A stretch of 64,000 bases of DNA from Mayamaea pseudoterrestris (lineage: Eukaryota; Bacillariophyta; Bacillariophyceae; Sellaphorales; Sellaphoraceae): NCBI GenBank assembly GCA_027923505.1, contig BROI01000008.1, positions 744,001-808,000 on the forward strand, in the 5' to 3' direction. How positions within the stretch are numbered: the stretch's first letter is position 1; the number at the start of each line of letters is the position of its first letter. The position numbers were made by a program, and so were the translations under genes. Positions 42,546 through 55,877 of this stretch are shown here, in pieces. Under the pieces are notes generated by a model. That model did no database searches. It saw only the letters and a program-made list of their open reading frames with translations, and was not told where the DNA came from.

Positions 42546-45500
42546 CCGAGTGTAGGTACGGCCCAAATTACACCAGAATGGTGACAACATCATTATTCAG
42601 GCTGCGCTACAAGATGGTAGGCTTGGCTGGTGTCTCAGGGGATGGCAATGTATTTGGTGACAACTTGTCACCAGTCTCAGCCAGCAGATGCCATGACATT
42701 CAAACGCCCCTACAGCAAGCCCTGTAGGTGCCCAAATTACACCAGAATGGTGCCAACATCATTATTCAGGCTGCACTACAAGATGGAAAGCTTGGCTGGT
42801 GTCTCAGGGGATGGCAATGTATTTGGTGACAACTTGTCACCAGTCTCAGCCCGCAGATGCCATGACATTCAAACGCCCCTACAGCAAGCCCTGTAGGGGC
42901 CCAAATTACACCAGAATGGTGCCAACATCATTATTCAGGCTGCGCTACAAGATGGTAGGCTTGGCTGGTGTCTCAGGGGATGGCAATGTATTTGGTGACA
43001 ACTTGTCACCAGTCTCAGCCAGCAGATGCCATGACATTCAAACGCCCCTACAGCAAGCCCTGTAGGTGCCCAAATTACACCAGAATGGTGCCAACATCAT
43101 TGTTTAGGCTGCACTACAAGATGGAAAGCTTGGCTGGTGTCTCAGGGGATGGCAATGTATTTGGTGACAACTTGTCACCAGTCTCAGCCCGCAGATGCCA
43201 TGACATTCAAACGCCCCTACAGCAAGCCCTGTAGGTGCCCAAATTACACCAGAATGGTGCCAACATCATTATTCAGGCTGCACTACAAGATGGAAAGCTT
43301 GGCTGGTGTCTCAGGGGATGGCAATGTATTTGGTGACAACTTGTCACCAGTCTCAGCCAGCAGATGCCGTGACCTTCAAACGCCCCTACAGCAAGCCCTG
43401 TAGGGGCCCAAATTACACCAGAATGGTGCCAACATCATTATTCAGGCTGCACTACAAGATGGTAAGCTTGGCTGGTGTCTCAGGGGATGGCAATGTATTT
43501 GGTGACAACTTGTCACCAGTCTCAGCCAGCAGATGCCATGACATTCAAACGCCCCTACAGCAAGCCCTGTAGGTGCCCAAATTACACCAGAATGGTGCCA
43601 ACATCATTATTCAGGCTGCGCTACAAGATGGAAAGCTTGGCTGGTGTCTCAGGGGATGGCAATGTATTTGGTGACAACTTGTCACCAGTCTCAGCCCGCA
43701 GATGCCATGACATTCAAACGCCCCTACAGCAAGCCCTGTAGGTGCCCAAATTACACCAGAATGGTGCCAACATCATTATTCAGGCTGCACTACAAGATGG
43801 AATGCTTGGCTGGTGTCTCAGGGGATGGCAATGTATTTGGTGACAACTTGTCACCAGTCTCAGCCCGCAAATGCCATGACATTCAAACGCCCCTACAGCA
43901 AGCCCTGTAGGTGCCCAAATTACACCAGAATGGTGCCAACATCATTATTCAGGCTGCACTACAAGATGGAATGCTTGGCTGGTGTCTCAGGGGATGGCAA
44001 TGTATTTGGTGACAACTTGTCACCAGTCTCAGCCAGCAGATGCCGTGACATTCAAATGCCCCTACAGCAAGCCCTGTAGGTGCCCAAATTACACCAGAAT
44101 GGTGCCAACATCATTATTCAGGCTGCACTACAAGATGGAAAGCTTGGCTGGTGTCTCAGGGGATGGCAATGTATATGGTGACAACTTGTCACCAGTCTCA
44201 GCCCGCAGATGCCATGACATTCAAACGCCCCTACAGCAAGCCCTGTAGGTGCCCAAATTACACCAGAACGGTGCCAACATCATTTTTGAGACTGCGTTAC
44301 AAGATAGAAAGCTTGGCTGGTGTCTCAGGGGATGGCAATGTATTTGGTGACAACTTGTCACCAGTCTCAGCCTGCAGATGCCATGACATTCAAACGCCCC
44401 TACAGCAAGCCCTGTAGGGCCCCAAATTACACCAGAATGGCGCCAACAACGTTATTCAGGCTGCACTACAAGATGGAATGCTTGGCTGGTGTCTCAGGGG
44501 ATGGCAATGTATTTGGTGACAACTTGTCACCAGTCTCAGCCTGCAGATGCCATGACATTTAAACGCCCCTACAGCAAGCCCTGTAGGTGCCCAAATTACA
44601 CCAGAATGGTGCCAACATCACTATTCAGGCTGCACTACAAGACCGAATGCTTGGCTGGTGTCTCAGGGGATGGCAATGTATTTGGTGACAACTTGTCACC
44701 AGTCTCAGCCCGCAGATGCCATGACATTCAAACGCCCCTACAGCAAGCCCTGTAGGTGCCCAAATTACACCAGAATGGTGCCAACATCATTATTCAGGCT
44801 GCACTACATGATGGTAACTCGGCTGGTGTCCCAGGGGATGGCAATGTATTTGGTGACAACTTGTCACCAATCTCAGCTGCAGATGCCGTTACATTCAAAC
44901 GCCCCTACGGCAAGCCCTGTAGGTTCCCAAATTACACCAGAATGGTGCCAGCATCATTATTCTGGCTGCGCTACATAATGGAAAGCTTGGCTGGTGTCTC
45001 AGGGGATGGCAATGTATTTGGTGACAACTTGTCACCAGTCTCAGCCGTAGATGCCATGACATTCAAATGCCCCTACAGCAAGCCCTGTAGGTGCCCAAAT
45101 TACACCAGAATGGTGCCAACATCATTATGCAGGCTGCGCTACAAGACGGAAGGCTTGGCTGGTGTCTCAGGGGATGGCAATGTATTTGGTGACAACTTGT
45201 CACCAGTCTCAGCCCGCAGATGCCATGACATTCAGACGCCCCTACAGCAAGCCCTGTAGGTGCCCAAATTACCCCACAATGCTGCCAACATCATTATTTA
45301 GGCTGCACTACAAGATGGAAAGCTTGGCTGGTGTCTCAGGGGACGGCAATGTATTTGGTGACAACTTGTCACCAGTCTCAGCCCGCAGATGCCATGACAT
45401 TCAAACGCCCCTACAGCAAGCCCTATAGGTGCCCAAATTACACCAGAATGGTGCCAACATCATTATTCAGGCTGCGCTACAAGATGGTAGGCTTGGCTGG

Positions 45501-48260
45501 TGTCGCAGGGGATGGCAATGTATTTGGTGACAACTTGTCACCAGTCTCAGCCAGCAGATGCCATGACATTCAGACGCCCCTACAGCAAGCCCTGTAGGTG
45601 CCCAAATTACACCAGAATGGTGCCAACATCATTATTCAGGCTGCACTACAAGATGGAAAGCTTGGCTGGTGTCTCAGGGGATGGCAATGTATTTGGTGAC
45701 AACTTGTCACCAGTCTCAGCCCGCAGATGCCATGACATTCAAACGCCCCTACAGCAAGCCCAGTAGGTGCCCAAATTACACCAGAACGGTGCCAACATCA
45801 TTATTTAGGCTGCACTACAAGATGGTAGGCTTGGCTGGTGTCTCAGGGGATGGCAATGTATTTGGTGACAACTTGTCACCAGTCTCAGCCAGCAGATGCC
45901 ATGACATTCAGACGCCCCTACAGCAAGCCCTGTAGGTGCCCAAGTTACACCAGAATGGTGTCAGCAGCATGATTTAGGCTGCACTACAAGATGGTAGGCT
46001 TTACTGGTGTCTCAGGGGATGGCAATGTATTTGATGACAACTTGTCACCAGTCTCAGCCCGCAGATGCCATGACATTTAAATGCCCCTACAGCAAGCCCT
46101 GTAGGTGCCCAAGTTACACCAGAATGGTGACAACATCATTATACAGGCTGCGCTACAAGATGGTAGGCTTGGCTGGTGTCTCAGGGGATGGCAATGTATC
46201 TGGTGACAACTTGTCTGACACCAGTCTCAGCCAGCAGATGCCATGACATTCAGACGCCCCTACAGCAAGCCCTGTAGGTGCCCAAATTACACCAGAATGG
46301 TGCCAACATCATTATTCAGGCTGCGCTACAAGATGGAAAGCTTGGCTGGTGTCTCAGGGGATGGCAATGTATTTGGTGACAACTTGTCACCAGTCTCAGC
46401 CCGCAGATGCCATGACATACAAATGCCCCTACAGCAAGCCCAGTAGGTGCCCAAATTACACCAGAATGGTGCCAACATCATTATTCAGGCTGCGCTACAA
46501 GATGGAAAGCTTGATTGGTGTCTCAGGGAATGGCAATGTATTTGGTGACAACTTGTCACCAGTCTCAGCCCGCAGATGCCATGACATTCAAACGCCCCTA
46601 CAGCAAGCCCTGTAGGTGCCCAAATTACACCAGAATGGTGCCAACATCATTATTTAGGCTGCGCTACAAGATGGTAGGCTTGGCTGGTGTCTCAGGGGAT
46701 GGCAATGTATTTGGTGACAACTTGTCACCAGTCTCAGCCAGCAGATGCCGTGACCTTCAAACGCCCCTACAGCAAGCCCTGTAGGTGCCTAAATTACACC
46801 AGAATGGTGACAACAGCCTTATTGAGGCTGCGCTACAAGATGGTAGGCTTGGCTGGTGTCTCAGGGGATGGCAATGTATTTGGTGACAACTTGTCACCAG
46901 TCTCAGCCAGCAGATGCCGTGACCTTCAAACGCCCCTACAGCAAGCCCTGTAGGTGCCCAAATTACACCAGAATGGTGCCAACAGCCTTATTGAGGCTGC
47001 GCTACAAGATGGTAGGCTTGGCTGGTGTCTCAGGGGATGGCAATGTATTTGGTGACAACTTGTCACCAGTCTCAGCCCGCAGATGCCATGACATTCAAAT
47101 GCCCCTACAGCAAGCCCTGTAGGTGCCCAAATTTCACCAGAATGGTGCCAACATCATTATTCAGGCTGCGCTACAAGATGGAAAGCTTGGCTGGTGTCTC
47201 AGGGGATGGCAATGTATTTGGTGACAAGTTGTCACCAGTCTCAGCCCGCAGATGCCATGACATTCAGACGCCCCTACAGCAAGCCCTGTAGGTGCCCAAA
47301 TTACCCCACAATGCTGCCAACAGCATGATCCAGGCTGCGCTACAAGATGGCAGGCTTGGCTGGTGTCTCAGGGGATGGCAATGTATTTGGTGACAACTTG
47401 TCACCAGTCTCAGCCAGCAGATGCCTTCATATTCAATTGCCCCTATAGCAAGCCCTGTAGGTGCCCAAATTACACCAGAATGGTGCTAACATCATTATTC
47501 AGGCTGCGCTACAAGTGGGTAGGCTTGGCTGGTGTCTCAGGGGATGGCAATGTATTTGGTGACAACTTGTCACCAGTCTCAGCCAGCAGATGCCATGACA
47601 TTCAGACGCCCCTACAGCAGGCCCTGTAGGTGCCCAAATTACACCAGAATGGTGCCAACAGCATTATTCAGGCTGCACTACGAGATGGAAAGCTTGGTTG
47701 GTGTCTCGGGGGATGGCAATGTATTTGGTGACAACTTGTCACCAGTCTCAGCCCGCATATGCCATGACATTGAAACGCCCCTACAGCAAGCCCTGTAGGT
47801 GCCCAAATTACCCCACAATGGTGCCAACATCATTATTCAGGCTGCACTACAAGATGCAAAGCTTGGCTGGTGTCTCAGGGGATGGCAATGTATTTGGTGA
47901 CAACTTGTCACCAGTCTCAGCCAGCAGATGCCTTCATTTTCAATTGCCCCTATAGCAAGCCCTGTAGGTGCCCAAATTACACCAGAATGGTGCCAACAGC
48001 ATGATTCAGGCTGCACTACAAGATAGAAAGCTTGGCTGGTGTCTCAGGGGATGGCAATGTGTTTGGTGACAACTTGTCACCAGTCTCAGCCAGCAGATGC
48101 CGTGACATTCAAACGCCCCTACAGCAAGCCATGTATACACCCATATTACACCAGGATGGTGCCACCAATCTTGTTTAAGCTGCGCTACAAGATGGTATGC
48201 CTGGCTGGTGTCTCAGTTGACTGCAATGTGACTGGGGAGAACTTCGCAACAGTAGCATGC
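42546..48260 (+). repeat. 169-bp satellite, block C (about 34 units)
   Basis: Same unit and orientation as blocks A and B. Units near the left edge are highly uniform; those beyond about 47.3 kb are more mixed (for example CCTTCATATTCAATTGCCCC in place of CATGACATTCAAACGCCCC, a variant also seen at 14.5 and 21.27 kb next to element 1). The last units decay at 48.13-48.26 kb with the CATGTATACACCCAT variant that also marks the far left edge at 10.62 kb. Confidence 0.96.
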
Positions 48261-48680
48261 CCAGGATGGCAGAGTGGTGCTTGTCGGGGACGAAAAGAAT
48301 CTGGCAAAACAAGAGATGAGCCAAGGAGGATGCAACCGTGCACATACATATCATTACAGATCAAACATAAAGCCTATTTCCGCCTCACACTCATTGGAAC
48401 CAAGGCTGCTGATGTTGCAGAATGCCAAATCTTTAGCCAAGTAAGGCAAATTGTGTAGTCTCTACTATAATATGTTGTCTATATGACTCTTCAATCATTA
48501 GCCATCCTCATACTGATAAGCATAAACTATGTTTTGGCTTCATGGGCAGGATGGACAGGAAGAGCAAGAAACCTATCGTAGGAGACAAGAGTTATCACAT
48601 AGCTAAACTGTAATCCGATCAAAGAATCCGGGTCTTTTGGTCGGCCGTCATTTTTGTGTGTCGCCACTAACTGACTGACC
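48261..48680. other. intergenic: satellite edge to RECQ4 start
   Basis: 420 bp of unique-looking sequence. No coding region, RNA gene or clear promoter element is recognised. It should contain the helicase gene's promoter and 5' UTR. Confidence 0.5.
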
Positions 48681-51600
48681 ATGGGGAGGGACCAGCCGCT
48701 GCTCGCCCGCTCCAAGGCCCTTTCAGTGCCTCTAGATGAGACATCCAAGTATTTGACAGCATTATTGGATGGGAGTGTGAACAAAAAGCCGAAGAAACCC
48801 GACAAAAAAGCCTCACAAGGCGATCATCCACGTCGTCCAGCAGTGGCATCAATAGTTGCTGCAAAATTAACCTCATCTTTGTCCCAACCAAAACCCAAAG
48901 TATCGGGTCTTGGTGTTTACACGCTTTCTGATCTTCCGGGAGCTTTCAAGAATGCGAATAATGACGCAGTCAACATTTTACGAAGCAAAAAGAGGCATGC
49001 TGCAAACGACGACGACGTCTCCGTCTTTCCTCCTCACCAAAGCAAGCCTCTGCTCGCACCACAAGCATCTACGCTGAACGTGCCACCAACTCAATGCCTT
49101 TCTGAACCAAAAAGGGCCACAAGTTATAAGACTCTTTTGCCAACTCGTAAAGTAACTGCTCCGACACGTGTTAGTGTGGAAGGCCGTGCTCCGTCTTTGA
49201 CAATCACCCAACATGACAATGCAGCTCCGGCGAGAACACTTGCTCTGCAGCTAAAGCCTACAAAACGCGCTCGATACTCACAGAACCAAATTCAGCAATC
49301 ATCATCTTTATCTTTATTGAGGGACAAAATTAGTGTCGAGTCGGAGGTGAAAGTTATCAATTGCACCTCACTGCAGATGCCAACGATGGACTCACAGTCA
49401 CGAGGAATAAGCGAAGCATCGAAAGAAACGAAACTGACTTGCGATAATGACTTGTCCATTGGTCTCGACGAGAACAAGTTGAAGGCATCAGTGGTATCAG
49501 AATCATTGCCATCTTCGGCAATAGCAACATCAACGTCAACAATTTCTCAAAAGCAGAAGCCATCAATCAACATCAGTTCCGTTCGTCAGGAAATTCCTCG
49601 GCCCGAACAAATAAGCACCGACACATCGAAAAGAAACTTGAATAAGGGAAACTTTGTACGGCTTAACATGAAGAACCACGCCGGAGCGTGCCGAGGAGCG
49701 CGGAACAAGAAGCAACCTTACATCAAACGAAAATATCAGCCGCATGATCCTGACAATCCAACACCCAACACGGCCACGCGGGTGTGGCAAGCGACAACAA
49801 TTGGAGCCAAGGAAGCAGGCGGACTCGCCTCAACGTCTGGAATTGATCCCGTCGATGACTTTTTAGATGGCATATACACTGGCAATGTCGATGTCGCCGC
49901 CACGGCCAAACAGAGCAAGATAACCAACAAGCGCAGCTCAACTATTCCAAACTGCTCTGGTCACCAGCAGCCATGTAAACTACTGACAGTAAAGAAGAAT
50001 ACAGAAAACAAGGGTCGACAGTTTTATTGCTGTTCATTTCCGCGAGGCGACCAGTGCAACCATTTTGAATGGGCCGACGATACACTGGAGGCGGCGCAGG
50101 CAGCCTTGCTGAAAAACCAATCTGTCTCTGGCTTTATTGCTCGACAAGTGGCAGCTTACATGGCGCAAATCAAGCAACACACGGTACCAGAACTTGCTGA
50201 TCTGTTGCAGCGTCATGGACTCGACGGAAAAGGAAAGAAGCAGCAGCTGTTGACGCGGATCGCCGTCTGGGTACGCGACGAGGTGGCAAAGGGGATTGCT
50301 TTGAATGAAGGCAATACCGATGATGACGAACAGTCCGCCAAAAATGACAATCTTCTTGACGAAAGGTCGGGGGCGGCGTCTGGCGATCACACCGATGATG
50401 ATTATACTTGCTCGTCCGATGACGAACTCGAATTTGTCGGGCAATCCATGGACAAGATTGATAGTGTATATGAATTGGCCAAAAACGACGAAGCCGGGAA
50501 TGACGCGGAACCACAATGCGAATCAGAAACTATTCTTCATACCACGTTGCGAAAGCTTTTTGGACACTCTACATTCCGCGAAGGACAAGAGTGGACGATT
50601 CGTCGCTGCCTAGACAATGAGCGAACTTTATTGGTCGCCCCCACCGGATTCGGAAAATCCTTATGCTACACGTTGACTGCAGCATTGAAGGAAGGTGTCT
50701 GTATTGTGGTGTCTCCTCTGCTATCTCTGATCCAAGATCAGCTGCGGTTGCTTCCGCCAGGCATGGCAGCAGTGACTTTGTCTGGCACCATGACGAGGTC
50801 GAAATTGGCTGCAACGCTTGATGACATTGCTCGTGGACGAATCAAGATTGTCTTCGTTTCTCCAGAACGCCTAACGAGTGCATCCTTTCGGCGCCTCTTT
50901 CGATTGAAGTGGAGTCCTGAGCTAAAGACTCACAAGCGTATATTTCCGCCGGTCTCGCTATTTTGCGTCGACGAAGCTCACACCTTGAGCCAATGGTCGC
51001 ACCACTTTCGCCCTTCATATCTGCGTCTTCGTTCGGTCATGGCAATGATAGAGCCTCAAAGTGTGCTCGCCATTACAGCCACTGCCGGACCAAAGGTTGT
51101 GAATGACATTTGTCACATACTTGACATTCGTCGGCATCAGGAAGTGACGGATGCAGATGGATCAAAGACGCACGAGGGTATTCGACTAATGAGTTGCGAC
51201 CGCGATAATATTGACATTTCTTGCTGCATTTTATCGTCACAGGAGCAACGGCTTGCAAAGGTAAGCTATAACCGCTAGAGTTTTGCACCAGTGCGTAGGA
51301 CAACGCTCATCAATTTATCCTTCTTTCTAGTTGATTGGTCTTCTCGGCCATCGCAAACACGCCAAAGCAGACTGTGACGCGACAGCCGGTCTTCTATCTT
51401 CCGGCAGCGTAATCATATATGTATGGCGGCAGCGCGACGCCGAGGCAGTCGCTGAAAATATTCAAGCCGCAGCAGAAGTGCGAGGAGGTGTGACCGTTTA
51501 TCACGGAGGGATGGATGCTGCCGCCCGCAGCAAGGCTCAAAGCAAGGTGCGAATATGCGCTGAAGTATTAACTAGAAAAACTTCAAGTGATCTCACACCA

Positions 51601-52955
51601 AAAAATATTGTACACAGTTCATGCGGGGAAAGATACGCATTTGCGTGGCGACAGTTGCCTTTGGCCTGGGGATCAATAAAGGCGATATTGCCGGTGTCAT
51701 TCACATGTACCTCTCCGCCTCTCCAGAACACTATCTTCAAGAAATCGGACGAGCTGGCCGCGACGGTCAACAAGCTCATGCAGTCGCCTTAATTCTGGCG
51801 GACGAAGTCCTGGTACGCCACTCACTTGCACACAGCGACATGATCTCGATAAGCCAGTTAAAATCGCTTCTTCATTACTTAGCACGCTGCGTCGACGAGG
51901 CCTTAAAAATGTTACCAGGCGAAAGCATGAAACCTGACATGATTAGCGTCGGCTTGATGATGTCTGAGTGTACGAAGGTTTGCGATTGCAAAGCTGAAAC
52001 AGTGGAGACCGTTGTTTCTTTATTGGAGCAGCGAGAGGAATCGCTCCTGGTCGTGGAAGGGTGGAAATATGATAAGGCCCACGTGTCGCCCCGACGCAAT
52101 ATCGAGAAACTTGCGGCCCGCGAGCCTGTTGTTCGTGCCATTTTGATGTGCGCAAAGTGCACCGAACAGCCAGCCGGGGAACGACCTGAAGAAGCATCAA
52201 ATGATTACGCGAATGACCAGAAACTTGCCAGCAATGTCTTTGGTGCGTACAGCTTCTCCGTCGCACAATGCGCTAACTGTCTAGGATCTGGTGCAGAGCC
52301 TCGCCATGTCTTTGCAGCGTTGCGGAGGTTGAAACTAAGTGGCGACATCGATTACGTCTTGGACCTGTCCGATGCTGGAAAAGGTTTAAATATTAAAATT
52401 CTTCGCGCTGGACTGAAACGCTTGAAAGTTGAAGGTCTTGGCTTAATTGATGGCCTCGCAAAGGAGCTCGCCCAAATTTTGAACGGATCTGTCGCTGCGT
52501 CTTGCCGTAAAGTTTTGAATCTGGACCGCATTCTACGCCAAGTTGCGTCCTTGCCATCAAGCACGGTGACCAAAGCGAAGTCATCAAGGCTTTGCCTATT
52601 TCAGCAACTTATACGGGAATATTTTGAGGCCGACAGGCATGACGAGCCGAATCCTGATAAAGGCAAGGATGTTTCCTTGTTTGCGGATCTCAACCAGCGA
52701 AGCGTATCAGCAGACGTTCGCTCCATCTTTTCGTATCTGACAGGCATGGAAAATTCACTCAACACTTTGGGGAGCTTGGCACTAAGTGATTGTTCAGACT
52801 ACGCTTCATTGGCAATCGCAAAATTCTTGCATGGTATAAATGCATCGGGACGCTATCCGTCGGCAGCGTTTTATCAGCATGCTCTGTTCGGACGATTACA
52901 AGACTCACAATTCAGTCGTTTGCATAATGAAATACACAAAATCATCAACAACTAA
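48681..52955 (+). CDS. RECQL4: RECQ4-type DNA helicase
   Basis: Three exons, 48,681-51,260, 51,331-51,546 and 51,618-52,955, with GT-AG introns of 70 and 71 bp, both in phase 0; 1377 aa. The start has a strong context (ACCATGG). The long disordered N-terminus contains GNFVRLNMK (323-331), a motif of RECQ4 proteins. A GRF-type zinc finger (about 425-468) and a SAP-like helix pair (about 500-532) follow. The helicase core has Walker A APTGFGKS (653-660) and DEAH (764-767); SQWSHHFRPSYLR is characteristic of RECQ4. Exon 3 gives ATVAFGLGIN and QEIGRAGRDGQ. RECQ4 unwinds 3'-5' and acts in replication initiation and repair in the nucleus. The GRF and SAP modules are additions relative to the animal protein. 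Confidence 0.9.
51261..51330 (+). other. RECQ4 intron 1
   Basis: 70 bp, donor GTAAGC, acceptor TTCTTTCTAG, phase 0 after codon 860. Confidence 0.85.
51547..51617 (+). other. RECQ4 intron 2
   Basis: 71 bp, donor GTGCGA, acceptor TACACAG, phase 0. The join gives AQSKFMRGKIRICVAT, the usual RecQ motif IV/V text. Confidence 0.85.
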
Positions 52956-53004
52956 ATAAAATAGAGTGACCTTATAAGTGTGCCTTGAAAGATTGGATAG
53001 ATGC

Positions 53005-55299
53005 TCACCCCGAGGAGTGTCGGCCAGATGTCACCTTACCCCCTGGCGGTTTCGCCTCAGTCGTCCGTGGCACGGTAGTCACGTTAATAAGCGAAGGGCG
53101 ATGTATCAGATTAGCGCTCATGTCCGCAGGCCGAGCGGAGCCAGTCGTCATAGTATCCTTTCGCTCCGAATGGCCTACACCGGCCAAATGAAGTGCAGTC
53201 ATCAGTTTTTGCTGCTTGCCCATATCACGATGCTGCTGTTCCGTCACGTCCAATGAGGATTGCGCCTGCGGCGGGGAATCCGAAGACGTCTCCGCAGCCC
53301 CATTATTCGCAGACCGTCGCTCAAGCACCGACGCATCCACAGCTGCAACAAATCTGGCTCTCTTAATGAAGATACATCGACACGGACCATCACTTACAAA
53401 CGCGGAGAAGTCTGGCTGATAGCTGTTGTCTAGCAGAGCATTGCGACCAAGGAGTGACCAATTAGCAACGTCCGAGCGAAAATTATCGGCTCCAGCGACT
53501 ACCGTCACCTTGCCAGTCAAAATAAGCGTCGCAAAGTCAGCATCAACACCACGCTCATAAAGCAAATCGGTCGGAATGGACTGATTAGCTTGCTGTGGTG
53601 CAGTCGGAAGAACAGCAACTGGAGTTTCAGCTATCAAGCGATGCAATTGGTGTTCGGTTAAAAGAGACACAGCCTGAGGATAGTTGACCCAAAGGTGGGC
53701 AGTAACAGCACGAGCCTCTTCGTACGATAGGTTCTGGTCAACAATTTTTGAATCTAGCATCCGCAGCCTTGCCCACCTGAATGCTTCTTCGCGATCTTCT
53801 GCTGCGTCCATAGTCTTTTCTGGAACGTCTGTCTCATCGACAATTTCGTCACCTAGACAACGAGATAGTCAGAAAGTGTGTCTTTGAAAACCTTGCTCTC
53901 AACGCGACGAACGTACCCAATATTTCCTCAATAATGTCTTCGAGGGTAATAATCCCCTTTAATTCGTAGTAAGGGTCCTGTGTTCCATCCTTGTTGTTCA
54001 CATCTCGAATCAGAACCATGTGCGATCGTCCCTTCTTCAACTCACGTAATATATCGCCCAGCTTGTCGTCGACCCATGCAACGTGGAGAGACCGGCCAAA
54101 AATGTCAATGACATCCGCGACGCGTGTTGCTGCAGAGCAGAGAAAGGATAGAGAGTGAGGGACAGTTTGCGGGCTGTTGAAGGAGCACGTACTTCACGTC
54201 ACCTACCATCTTCTGGATCGATAAAGATTAGATCCTTTACAAATAAAAGACCAATGACATTGTTCTGCAAAGCATTAGAAAAGTGGTAACGAAATGTGAG
54301 CGGTGTTGAACATCCATTAGTTATAATCAGGCATCACAAATAACGTGCTTTGTCAACTTCGTATACGGGTATGCGGCTATACCCCGTTTTAAAAATCTGC
54401 GCCATGGTCTCGTAGTTGAGTTTGTCGTCCACGGAAAGCATAAAGATGCGCTCCACTGGCGTCATGACGTCCTTCACCGAAAGGTTCTTGTACTTGAGAG
54501 CGCCCGTCATGGCTACGGCCGTCTCTGGATCAAGCGCATTCTCTGTAACATGAATTTGTAGCAACTTCATGAGCTCCGCTGTACTGTAAGTTGTAGCTAT
54601 CTCACTGCCTAGCGCCTTGTCAAGCACCCAAGAGAGCGGATAAGCTATAGGAAACAAGAAAACCATGACGCATCGAACCATTGGCACCGAAGCACTCCCA
54701 ATCGCCAGCGAATAGCGACTGCACAGAGCTTGCGGAATAATTTCTCCAAAAATAACAATCAATATTGTCGACAAGAGAAAGCCAATTAATCCACCAGCCT
54801 TGTCAGCCAAAAGAATGGACAGGAGCGAGTTTGCTCCAACGTTACCAAGTACCAGCGAGCACAACAGAAGGTTGCCACGTTTCCGCAAGGGAAATATTCG
54901 TTTTGCTCTAGCCGCATTAACGGCATCGTCGCCTGCCATGATGATTTCAAGCCCAGTCTTGTCCAAACCGATGAGACCCAGAGTGAGACCAGCAAAGGCG
55001 GCCGTGATCACAAGGAGCAGTATAATGAGTAGTATCTGCACCGCAAATGGTACGCCTTGAAAAACGTTTGATTCACCTACGGGCTCAGGACACTCGGTAA
55101 CATATTGCTGGCAGCAAGTTTCCGTACAATTTTGCTGCAGCATACGATTTATAGTAACATCTTGGCTAGAGCGGAGAAACGTATGTGACAATTCCGAATA
55201 AGTAAGCACACATTGCGCCGCGGCGACGGAAGCGACCAGAGTTGCTACAAGACGGCCGATACCATTTCCGTAGCTACCATTTGAATTAAGGTAGTGCAT
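53005..55299 (-). CDS. CNNM-type membrane protein with DUF21 and CBS domains
   Basis: Four exons on the minus strand: 55,299 to about 54,349, 54,264-54,207, 54,129-53,917 and 53,852-53,005; about 689 aa. A hydrophobic N-terminus (16-33) and a Cys-rich segment are followed by a DUF21 transmembrane region (about 84-220). A CBS pair follows (KDVMTPVERIFMLS, YSRIPVYE, GLLFVKDLIFIDPED, KGIITLEDIIEEILG), then DEIVDETD and a long C-terminal region. This order is that of CNNM/CorC proteins, linked to Mg2+ transport. Introns 2 and 3 have clean GT-AG ends. Intron 1 has a clear acceptor, but the only frame-keeping donors near 54,350 are GC (AAA|GCACGT) or a weak GT, so that border is uncertain. The stop is 49 bp from the RECQ4 stop. 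A divergent promoter is shared with SPCS1. Confidence 0.85.
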
Positions 55300-55538
55300 T
55301 CAGAACTTGCCAGTGATGCTGGTTTTCAAATAGAAAAGTAGTAGGAAGTGGCTAGCAAGAGGTAGCCTTGGTGGTAGATATTCGGAGCCAGATGGAAGAC
55401 GAAAGTGCGATCGTTCCACGAAATCAACAAGCCTGAGTCGTATCGTTACTCAGTTGTACCGGAGTGACACTCAACATTCATGCATATCAACCGTCGGTTT
55501 CACTCGTTCCAACAAAGGCAGACTTGCAACTTGCAACA
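55300..55538. promoter_or_regulatory. divergent promoter region, CNNM-like and SPCS1
   Basis: 239 bp between two start codons facing away from each other. It must hold both promoters. No TATA box or known motif stands out. Confidence 0.5.
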
Positions 55539-55877
55539 ATGGTGGACTACGAGGGCCAAAAGCTAGGGGAAATCATTTTTCATGTTCTCATCATCTCCTT
55601 TGGCAGTATCGGATGGGTGATTGGTTACTTGAAACAAGATTTTACAATTTGCGTCCAAGCGTGGCTGGTTGGCGTTGTTCTTTCGATTATTGTGAGTCTT
55701 CGCTCAGCATCCTTGTTGCGTTCGACAAACATGTTGAATTGATTGCTGACTTGAATTCGATTTGTTTTCTGTTTGCAGCTATGCGTGCCGGATTGGCCTT
55801 TCTACAATCGGCATCCGGTAAAATGGCTTGACTCTGTTCCGGATCGACGACTGCCAAAGGCAACTAAGGCGGATTAA
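55539..55877 (+). CDS. SPCS1: signal peptidase complex subunit 1 (SPC12)
   Basis: Two exons, 55,539-55,691 and 55,779-55,877, with an 87-bp GT-AG intron in phase 0; 83 aa. The start chosen is ATG 55,539 (MVDYEGQKLGE), since the family begins with this M-D-Y-x-G-Q-K-L text; an ATG 75 bp upstream in frame would add 25 residues. Two hydrophobic helices (about 15-32 and 38-55) are followed by WPFYNRHPVKWL, the family signature. SPC12 is a small non-catalytic ER membrane subunit that helps the signal peptidase choose substrates. It is shorter than the human protein (102 aa) at the C-terminal tail. Confidence 0.88.
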
